DNA of 6,358 bases from NCBI GenBank assembly GCA_030039895.1, contig JASHUR010000306.1, positions 1 through 6,358 on the forward strand, read 5' to 3'. A program made the position numbers and the translations under genes. The notes under the pieces are model-generated. The model was not told the DNA's origin, did not search any database, and saw only the letters and a list, made by a program, of their open reading frames with translations. This DNA comes from Acidobacteriaceae bacterium (GTDB lineage: Bacteria; Acidobacteriota; Terriglobia; Terriglobales; Acidobacteriaceae). Positions 1 to 6,358 of the stretch are shown here, in pieces. How positions within the stretch are numbered: position 1 is the stretch's first letter; the number at the start of each line of letters is the position of its first letter.

Positions 1-3
1 TTC

Positions 4-750
4 TCAGGCTGCGCGGACGAGGATGGCCGTGACGTTGTCGTGGCTTCCGGCGGCGTTGGCGGCGTCAATGAGTTGCTGGCAGAGATCGCGCACGGTTTCT
101 GTGCCGGCACCGGAGCCGCGCAGGATACGAGCGATGCGGTCTTCTGAGACCTCGCGGGTGAGGCCGTCCGTGCAGAGCAGGAGCATGTCTCCGGGCTCAA
201 GGGGAAGGTCGGCGATCTCAGCTTCGACAGACCTCTGGGTACCGATGGCGCGAGTGATGACGTTGCGGAGCGGGGAACGGTCTGCGTCCTCCTGGGTCAT
301 ATGGCCGAGGCGCACCTGCTCATCAACGAGGGAGTGGTCGTTGGTTTCGCGCGTGAGCTGCCCTTTGCGGAAGAGGTAGCAGCGGCTGTCGCCGACGTGG
401 CCGATAAGGGCGTGTCCGCTCTGGATGGCCACGGCGACGAGGGTAGTACCCATGCCGCGAAGCGCATCGTCCCGCGAGGCCTGTGCGTAGACGAGCCGGT
501 TGGCGGCGTCGATGGATTCCTCGAGGGCCTGGCGGCGGTCTTCAGGAGTGGTAACGGCGCAGAGGCGCTGGATGAGGGTGTCAACAGCGATACGGCTGGC
601 GACCTCCCCGGCGGCCGCTCCCCCCATGCCGTCACAGACAGCGAATACACCTGCATCGAGGCATTGTCCGTATGCGTCTTCGTTGCCGGTCCTGACCTTG
701 CCCACATGCGTGAGCGCGGCGGCCTCAAGGGTGATGGTCTGTGGCGTCAT
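4..750 (-). CDS. PP2C-family Ser/Thr protein phosphatase (Stp1/PstP/PrpC-like)
   Basis: This is a soluble metal-dependent phosphatase predicted to remove phosphate from Ser/Thr residues, normally opposing Hanks-type kinases. The protein is 248 aa, the usual length for the stand-alone bacterial family, and all core motifs are present in order: RTGNED near residue 20-25, DGMGGAAAGEVAS at about 40-52, GMGTTLVAV at about 99-107, GHVGDSRCY at about 117-125, NDHSL at about 137-141, CTDGLT at about 193-198 and GSHDNVT at about 235-241. The metal-binding aspartates (DGMGG, TDG, HDN) are intact, so it should be active. No membrane segment or extra domain is visible. The ATG at 750 is chosen over an in-frame TTG at 780 because the TTG lies inside a candidate -10 box, and the residues it would add look non-conserved. 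No clear Shine-Dalgarno precedes the ATG. The gene is divergent from the secreted protease, no kinase gene is in the window, and its stop lies at the left edge. Confidence 0.95.
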   Translation of the reverse strand: MTPQTITLEAAALTHVGKVRTGNEDAYGQCLDAGVFAVCDGMGGAAAGEVASRIAVDTLIQRLCAVTTPEDRRQALEESIDAANRLVYAQASRDDALRGMGTTLVAVAIQSGHALIGHVGDSRCYLFRKGQLTRETNDHSLVDEQVRLGHMTQEDADRSPLRNVITRAIGTQRSVEAEIADLPLEPGDMLLLCTDGLTREVSEDRIARILRGSGAGTETVRDLCQQLIDAANAAGSHDNVTAILVRAA

Positions 751-776
751 TCGTGCGCTGTTCTGCTGCCTTTTCC

Positions 777-805
777 ACAATACATGCGGGCTGCGGAATG
801 CTCAA
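777..805 (-). promoter_or_regulatory. Candidate sigma70-type promoter for the PP2C phosphatase gene
   Basis: On the minus strand TTGAGC (800-805) is followed after exactly 17 bp by TATTGT (777-782). Each hexamer matches the housekeeping consensus at 4 of 6 positions. Transcription would start near 770, giving a leader of about 20 nt before the ATG at 750. Spacing and placement are good but hexamer quality is only moderate, so this is an inference. Confidence 0.35.
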
Positions 806-832
806 CCATTGATTCGGCGGCAGTTCTCAAAA

Positions 833-870
833 GGGGAACATTCCAGAGCCGGAGCCATACGGGAACTTCC
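833..870. repeat. Pair of GGAA/TTCC dyads in the divergent intergenic region
   Basis: Two short inverted repeats lie close together: GGAA-CA-TTCC (835-844) and GGAA-C-TTCC (862-870), with starts 27 bp apart, between the divergent phosphatase and protease genes. They could form a regulator binding site acting on one or both genes. The right-hand copy overlaps the -35 region of the candidate protease promoter. Such short dyads can arise by chance, and no specific regulator family is recognised. Confidence 0.3.
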
Positions 871-890
871 TTCGTGACCTCCGGGATAAT
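862..890 (+). promoter_or_regulatory. Candidate promoter (ECF-sigma-like -35) for the secreted protease gene
   Basis: GGAACTT at 862-868 is identical to the -35 element typical of sigmaE/ECF promoters. After 16 bp it is followed by GATAAT at 885-890, which resembles a housekeeping -10 more than an ECF -10. Transcription would begin near 897, leaving a leader of about 14 nt that contains an AGGG ribosome-binding candidate (899-902) 8 nt before the ATG at 911. The position is very suitable, but the mixed -35/-10 identity makes the sigma class uncertain. Confidence 0.35.
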
Positions 891-910
891 TGGATGCTAG
901 GGTACTTGAA

Positions 911-2512
911 ATGCGTTTTCGGGGCGTTTTTGCGGCAGCGTTTTTGGCATTTTGGGGGTCCCTTACGGGCCATGCGGATGCCTCCTGTCCTGTAGCGCAG
1001 CCTCATCCTTTAACGGCGCCGCAGATCGCTATGATCTCTGGACGATACACGGAGGCGGAGAGCCTTTATCGCGCGGAGATTGCAAAGGATCCGAGCGACG
1101 AGGAGCTAGAGGCTGGATTGGTCAGAGTGCTGCTGGGCGAACAGAAAGTGGAGGATGCTGCGACGACGGTCCGCGCGGCGCTGGGAAAGGACCCACAGTC
1201 GCCGGTGCTGTTAACTGCCCTGGCGGAAGTGCAGCACAGGCAGGGCCTGCCCTGGGAAGAGCAGAAGACCCTGAGTGCTGCACAGGTACGCGGAATATGC
1301 TATCCGCTGCTGCATCTGGCGCTGGCAAACTATTTCCTGTTCAACTCCTATTACGCGACCGCGCAGCGCCAGATTGAAGTGGCGTACCAGCTGGACCCTT
1401 ACGATCCGGAGATTCGGCGGATATGGATGCAGACCCTGCCGCGGACGCAGCGCATTGCGGAGTTAAAGAGGTATCTGGCGATCGACCACAGCAACGATGA
1501 AGAAGCGCGGAATGCAAGAACAGAGCTGACCGTGCTCGAGAGCGAGCAGACGGCGAACGGCGGTTGCCATCTTGTCTCACCCGTATCCTCCACTGAAATT
1601 CCTTTCCAGCCGATCATGTTCAATGCCGAGCTGGTGCGCGCGTGGGGGCTGGAGGTTGCGTTCAACAACCACAAATCGCGCCTGGTGATTGACACGGGCG
1701 CGAGCGGCCTTTACATCAATCGTTCGCTGGCGCAAAAGGCGGGGCTGAGGCCGGTGACCGAGACCCAGGCCTCGGGTATTGGCGACAAAGGACCACAGTC
1801 AGGGTATCTGGCTGTGGCCGACTCCATTAAAATCGGCGGCCTGGAATTCAGAAATTGCCTGGTGGAGGTAAGCGACAGCCGCAATGTTGTGGGCAACGAC
1901 GGGCTGATCGGCATGAATGTGTTCTCCCACTTTCTGGTGACACTGGACTTTCCGTGGAGGAAGCTGACGCTGGGTCCACTGCCGCCGTATCCCGGGAGCG
2001 CGGCTGCACCGGTTCAGCTGAATACGGAGGGACAGGGGCAGCACTCCACCATGAGCGGCGGCCCGCACGACCGATATGTTGCTCCGGAGATGAAGGACTG
2101 GATGAGGGTATATCGCGTTGGCCATGCGTTGATTATTCCGGGCGTAATCAACAAAAAGAAAGATGGGCTTTTTGTGATCGATACGGGAGCGCAGTTGTCG
2201 GCGCTCACTCCGAGTGCGGCTGCTGCGGTTGCCAAGGTGCACGCCTATGAAGGGATGCAAATACGCGGCGTCGATGGGACAGTAAAAAATCCCTTGTATT
2301 CGCAGGACATCTCAGTGCGGTTCGGAAACCTGGAGCAGAAGTACGCCCGGATGACAGTCTTCAGCCTCGACGGCCTGAGCCAAGGGATGGGGACGGAGAT
2401 TTCCGGGCTGCTGGGAGAAGACACGCTGGGCGTGCTGGTGATCCATATCGACTACCGGGACGGGTTGATGAAGTTTGAGTACTCGCCGAACCGGGGGTAT
2501 CAGCATTTTTGA
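911..2512 (+). CDS. Secreted TPR protein with tandem retropepsin-like aspartyl protease domains
   Basis: This 533-aa protein is predicted to be exported. Residues 1-24 form a signal peptide: a basic start (MRFR), a hydrophobic core and a likely signal peptidase I site after ADA. Residues about 34-185 are alpha-helical and TPR-like, with the pattern GRYTEAESLYRAEIAKDP and a later AQRQIEVAYQLDPYDPEI. Two aspartyl protease lobes follow. Lobe 1 has IDTGAS (Asp261), a glycine-rich flap-like stretch and DGLIGMN (330-336). Lobe 2 has IDTGAQ (Asp424), a similar stretch and GLLGED (499-504). Each lobe thus has the hydrophobic-hydrophobic-Gly element expected after the catalytic DTG. Four cysteines (26, 130, 219, 316) could form disulfides. 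The ATG at 911 is preferred over an in-frame TTG at 890 because it gives a clean signal peptide and has AGGG 8 nt upstream. Substrate and physiological role are unknown; TPRs suggest protein-protein contacts. It is divergent from the phosphatase and convergent with atpC. Confidence 0.88.
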   Translation: MRFRGVFAAAFLAFWGSLTGHADASCPVAQPHPLTAPQIAMISGRYTEAESLYRAEIAKDPSDEELEAGLVRVLLGEQKVEDAATTVRAALGKDPQSPVLLTALAEVQHRQGLPWEEQKTLSAAQVRGICYPLLHLALANYFLFNSYYATAQRQIEVAYQLDPYDPEIRRIWMQTLPRTQRIAELKRYLAIDHSNDEEARNARTELTVLESEQTANGGCHLVSPVSSTEIPFQPIMFNAELVRAWGLEVAFNNHKSRLVIDTGASGLYINRSLAQKAGLRPVTETQASGIGDKGPQSGYLAVADSIKIGGLEFRNCLVEVSDSRNVVGNDGLIGMNVFSHFLVTLDFPWRKLTLGPLPPYPGSAAAPVQLNTEGQGQHSTMSGGPHDRYVAPEMKDWMRVYRVGHALIIPGVINKKKDGLFVIDTGAQLSALTPSAAAAVAKVHAYEGMQIRGVDGTVKNPLYSQDISVRFGNLEQKYARMTVFSLDGLSQGMGTEISGLLGEDTLGVLVIHIDYRDGLMKFEYSPNRGYQHF

Positions 2513-2564
2513 GGGGTGGAGGCTGCCGACACCGTCTTTGGCATGCCCGATCTCTGAAATTGCT
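2513..2564. other. Convergent intergenic gap without a recognisable intrinsic terminator
   Basis: This 52-bp gap separates the 3' ends of the protease gene and atpC. It contains the 8-bp palindrome GGCATGCC (2540-2547) and a weak, bulged potential hairpin (about 2524-2541), but no strong GC stem followed by a T-run in either direction. Termination may be Rho-dependent, or may occur within the opposing gene. Confidence 0.5.
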
Positions 2565-2984
2565 TTAGTGCTCTTTGTTGCTCTCAAGACGGGATTCGGC
2601 TTCGCGGATGATCTCGTTGGCGTGCGCGTATTTTTCGGCGTCGTCACCAGCCTCGCTCCAGAGCTTGTGGCCGTGGTCGAGCTCCTTTTGCGCGGCGGCG
2701 AGGTCGATTTCTTCGGGTTTCATGGCGCTTTCCGCAAGGATGGTGACGCGCTCGGGAAGGACTTCGACGAATCCACGGGCGACGCTGAAGCGGTGGGACT
2801 CGTGGCGCACGCCTGCATGAAGGCGGACCTCGCCGGGAGCCAGCTCGGCGAGAAGGGGCGCGTGGCCGTAGAGGACCTCGAGATAGCCCGAACTGGACGG
2901 GACCTCGACCGAATCCGCGGTCTGGTCGACGAGGATGCGGTCAGGGGTGACGAGCCGAACACGTAGCTGGTTTTTGTCTGCCAT
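2565..2984 (-). CDS. atpC: F1Fo ATP synthase epsilon subunit
   Basis: Epsilon binds the foot of the gamma shaft in the rotor and, in many bacteria, inhibits ATP hydrolysis through its C-terminal helices. The 139-aa protein has the usual length and two-part architecture. Residues 1-87 form the beta-sandwich, with the family stretch GYLEVLYGHAPLLAEL at 33-48 and the later SVARGFVEVLPERVTILAE. Residues about 90-139 form a charged helical hairpin. The position where Bacillus-type epsilon carries the ATP-binding motif I(L)DxxRA reads IDLAAA (93-98), so the arginine is missing; ATP sensing by that motif is therefore doubtful. It is the last atp gene, starting 3 bp after the atpD stop, which suggests translational coupling. 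The ATG at 2984 is the only sensible start. Identification is secure from sequence and operon position. Confidence 0.96.
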   Translation of the reverse strand: MADKNQLRVRLVTPDRILVDQTADSVEVPSSSGYLEVLYGHAPLLAELAPGEVRLHAGVRHESHRFSVARGFVEVLPERVTILAESAMKPEEIDLAAAQKELDHGHKLWSEAGDDAEKYAHANEIIREAESRLESNKEH

Positions 2985-2987
2985 GTT

Positions 2988-4430
<1,443 letters not shown>

Positions 4431-4449
4431 AAGATTCCGTTGCGTTTTC

Positions 4450-5532
4450 CTAAATTGCGGCAGCGCCGCTAACAATTTCGATAATTTCCTTGGTGATTGC
4501 GGCCTGACGGACGCGGTTCATGGTCAGGGTGAGGGCATCGATCATTTCAGAGGCGTTGTTGGTGGCCGAGTCCATCGCCGTCATGCGAGCGGCGTGCTCT
4601 GCGGCGACCGACTCCAGCATGGCGTGATAGAGCTGCGAGGTAATGTAGCGCGGGAGCACGTCGTTGAAGATGGAGGCAGCGGACTCCTCGTAGATGTAAT
4701 CGACCTCCGAGGTGCCGAACTTTTTTGCCTCGTCCTCGAACTCCCTGATGTCGGCCTCGCGCTCGCCGGGCTCGACAGTGACGCCCGCGGTGATGGCGGC
4801 GCGTCCGGCCTCGGCGCGCTCTTCAGGGGTCATTTCCTCGACAGCGGCGATTTCGTGTTTGCCGATCTCGATGATAGGCAGGATGCGCTCGACGACGACG
4901 CGCTGCTGAATGACGGATTTGAACTCGTTGTAGACGATGTAGACGGCATCAGTCTCTTCGTGGACATAGCGGGCGACGACCTCTTCGCCGACTTCGCGCG
5001 CGCGCTCGAAGCTGAGCTTTTCCAGCAGGTGGGGGTGGTCGCCGGTGACTTCAATGCGGGCGGCGCGCTGACGCTGGCCGCGGACCCTGGGGTCTTCTTC
5101 TGACGCTTCGAGAAATTTGGCGGAGGGGTAGCGGCGGTGAAAGAGATCGCGACCCTTGCGGCCAATGGCCTCGACGTCGATTTCCTTGTCCGCATTGCGG
5201 TCGAGGAAGTGCATGGTGGCTTTGATGATGTTGGAGTTGAAGGCGCCGGCAAAGCCCTTGTCTCCAGAGATGACGATGATGAGGACACGCTTTTCCTTGC
5301 GGGTCTTAAGCAGCGGATGGCGAACCTCACCGGTGAGCGGATCGATGATCTCAATGCGTCGCTTGAGCGACTCAATGACGCTGGCCAGCATGGCGGAGTA
5401 AGGACGCGAGGCGATGGCGCGCTCCTGCGCGCGGCGCAGCTTGGCTGCGGAGACCATCTTCATGGCTTTGGTGATCTGGCGCGTGTTCTTCACGCTGCGG
5501 ATGCGCCGCCGTAAATCGAGGACATTAGCCAT
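4450..5532 (-). CDS. atpG: F1Fo ATP synthase gamma subunit, enlarged by internal insertions
   Basis: Gamma is the central rotor shaft coupling ring rotation to catalysis in alpha3beta3. The two conserved coiled-coil ends are intact: the N-terminal helix (RRIRSVKNTRQITKAMKMVS, residues 9-28) and the C-terminal helix ending ITKEIIEIVSGAAAI. The middle Rossmann-like domain is recognisable from VISGDKGFAGAFN (87-99), IGRKGRD (123-129) and VYIVYNEF (197-204). At 360 aa it is about 70 residues longer than the E. coli protein (287 aa). By eye the excess falls in two places: about 24 extra residues around 142-160, and about 43 extra within 222-277, a charged stretch rich in Glu, Ala and Arg. The whole protein has no cysteine. 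The ATG at 5532 gives the exact family N-terminus and lies 9 bp after the atpA stop. The conserved frame continues on both sides of each insertion, so this is not a frameshift artefact. Confidence 0.98.
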   Translation of the reverse strand: MANVLDLRRRIRSVKNTRQITKAMKMVSAAKLRRAQERAIASRPYSAMLASVIESLKRRIEIIDPLTGEVRHPLLKTRKEKRVLIIVISGDKGFAGAFNSNIIKATMHFLDRNADKEIDVEAIGRKGRDLFHRRYPSAKFLEASEEDPRVRGQRQRAARIEVTGDHPHLLEKLSFERAREVGEEVVARYVHEETDAVYIVYNEFKSVIQQRVVVERILPIIEIGKHEIAAVEEMTPEERAEAGRAAITAGVTVEPGEREADIREFEDEAKKFGTSEVDYIYEESAASIFNDVLPRYITSQLYHAMLESVAAEHAARMTAMDSATNNASEMIDALTLTMNRVRQAAITKEIIEIVSGAAAI

Positions 5533-5541
5533 GATCGAGTC

Positions 5542-6358
5542 TTACTTCGCCGCTCCGGCCGGGACTTCTTCCGCTTCGGGAGCCTCCTGCGCACTAGAGG
5601 CGGACTCAGGCTTGACCTTTGCCTCCTGATGCCCGGCGAGGAAATTGGCCTTGTATTCATTGAGGGCCTCGCCGATACGGCTCTTGAGCGTGTCGTCGAG
5701 AACCTTCTTTGTGGCGATATCGCTGAGCAGCGCGGTCTGCGCGGAGTCGAGGTACTTGTAGAGGCCCTCCTCGAAGGCGGGAATGTCCTCAACCTTGATG
5801 TCATCGAGGAAGCCCTGAGTGCCGGCGAAGAGGATGATGACCTGCTTTTCCGCGGTGAGCGGGTGGAACTGGGGCTGCTTCAGCAACTCCGTAAGGCGCT
5901 TGCCGCGGTTGAGCTGATTTTGCGTGGCCTTGTCGAGGTCACTGCCAAACTGTGCGAAGGCGGCGAGGTCGCGATACTGGGCGAGGTCGAGCTTGAGGGT
6001 GGCGCCAACCTGCTTGATGGCCTTGATAGCAGCGGAGAAGCCGACGCGCGAGACGGAGAGGCCGACGTTGACGGCGGGGCGAATGCCGGAGTTGAAGAGG
6101 TCAGTTTCGAGGAAGATCTGTCCGTCAGTAATTGAAATGACGTTGGTCGGGATGTAGGCGGAGACGTCGCCGGCCTGCGTTTCAATAATAGGCAATGCTG
6201 TGAGCGAGCCGGCGCCTTTCTCTTTGCTGAGCTTGGAGGAACGTTCAAGCAGGCGGGAGTGGAGATAGAAAACGTCGCCGGGATAGGCTTCGCGACCTGG
6301 CGGGCGGCGCAGCAGCAGCGACAGCTCGCGGTACGCCACGGCGTGCTTGGAGAGATCG
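5542..6358 (-). CDS. atpA: F1Fo ATP synthase alpha subunit, C-terminal half (cut by window edge)
   Basis: Alpha alternates with beta in the F1 hexamer, binds non-catalytic nucleotide and supplies the arginine finger. Only the last 271 codons are present; the reading frame stays open to the right edge, beginning DLSKHAVAYREL, so the P-loop half lies outside. Motifs seen are LLLRRPPGREAYPGDVFYLHSRLLER, shown here as two parts LLLRRPPGREAYPGD and VFYLHSRLLER, then ITDGQIFLETDLFNSGIRP, the signature PAVNVGLSVS, the arginine finger in SVSRVG (about 6043-6060), and AFAQFGSDLDKATQ. The usual VGGAAQ-like continuation after the arginine finger reads VGFSAA here. After the normal end (NFLAGHQ) there is an extra tail of about 25 residues rich in Ala, Glu and Pro (5545-5619). 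The gene is first among those visible in the operon and lies 9 bp before atpG. Confidence 0.98.
   Translation of the reverse strand, partial: DLSKHAVAYRELSLLLRRPPGREAYPGDVFYLHSRLLERSSKLSKEKGAGSLTALPIIETQAGDVSAYIPTNVISITDGQIFLETDLFNSGIRPAVNVGLSVSRVGFSAAIKAIKQVGATLKLDLAQYRDLAAFAQFGSDLDKATQNQLNRGKRLTELLKQPQFHPLTAEKQVIILFAGTQGFLDDIKVEDIPAFEEGLYKYLDSAQTALLSDIATKKVLDDTLKSRIGEALNEYKANFLAGHQEAKVKPESASSAQEAPEAEEVPAGAAK

Noticed and set aside
301..900. Plus-strand open frame opposite the phosphatase gene and running across the intergenic region
   Set aside because: It is antisense to a gene with all PP2C motifs and shows no protein family resemblance.
890..910. TTG start giving 7 extra residues on the secreted protease
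   Set aside because: It overlaps the candidate -10 box, places an acidic residue in the signal peptide n-region, and the ATG at 911 has a better-spaced AGGG.
977..988. Possible lipoprotein box around Cys26
   Set aside because: The residues before Cys are Asp-Ala-Ser; the required aliphatic residue at -3 is absent, so signal peptidase I cleavage after ADA is more likely.
2524..2541. Possible terminator hairpin between the convergent genes
   Set aside because: The stem has only three outer and three inner pairs with an asymmetric bulge, and no T-run follows on either strand.
4431..4475. Upstream in-frame start that would extend AtpD by 15 residues
   Set aside because: It overlaps the 3' end of atpG and precedes the family N-terminus MAENIGKV, which has its own ribosome-binding candidate.
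4450..5532. Frameshift or gene fusion as the cause of the long gamma subunit
   Set aside because: Conserved gamma sequence continues in the same frame on both sides of the extra segments, and the extra residues match no other domain I recognise.

Overview
The window is ordinary bacterial chromosome, GC-rich (about 60% by eye) and densely coding. It most resembles an Acidobacteriota genome of the class Terriglobia. That placement is an inference from protein flavour: the gamma subunit has a stretch reading VYIVYNEFKSVI and a long internal insertion, the alpha subunit has the local variant VSRVGFSAA, and a TPR/aspartyl-protease protein sits alongside. No rRNA or other phylogenetic marker is present to prove it.

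Layout. Positions 4-750 (minus strand) encode a complete PP2C-type Ser/Thr protein phosphatase. Positions 751-910 are a divergent intergenic region with candidate promoters in both directions and two GGAA/TTCC dyads. Positions 911-2512 (plus strand) encode a predicted secreted protein with N-terminal TPR-like helices and two consecutive retropepsin-like aspartyl protease domains. Positions 2513-2564 are a short convergent gap with no convincing intrinsic terminator. From 2565 to the right edge the minus strand carries the 3' part of an F1Fo ATP synthase operon, transcribed atpA (C-terminal half only) - atpG - atpD - atpC, with gaps of 9, 19 and 3 bp. Genes for the Fo subunits and delta would be expected beyond the right edge if the operon is conventional.

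How the genes work together. The four atp products belong to the F1 catalytic head: alpha and beta form the hexamer, gamma is the rotor shaft, and epsilon is the rotor-associated regulatory subunit. The phosphatase and the protease share a divergent control region but no obvious pathway, and neither is co-oriented with a neighbouring atp gene in a way that suggests one operon.

No mobile element, CRISPR array, tRNA, rRNA or riboswitch was recognised. The points most worth a second look are the tandem two-motif aspartyl protease, the enlarged cysteine-free gamma subunit whose main insertion falls where the chloroplast redox-regulatory insert lies, and an ECF-sigma-like promoter candidate upstream of the secreted protease.
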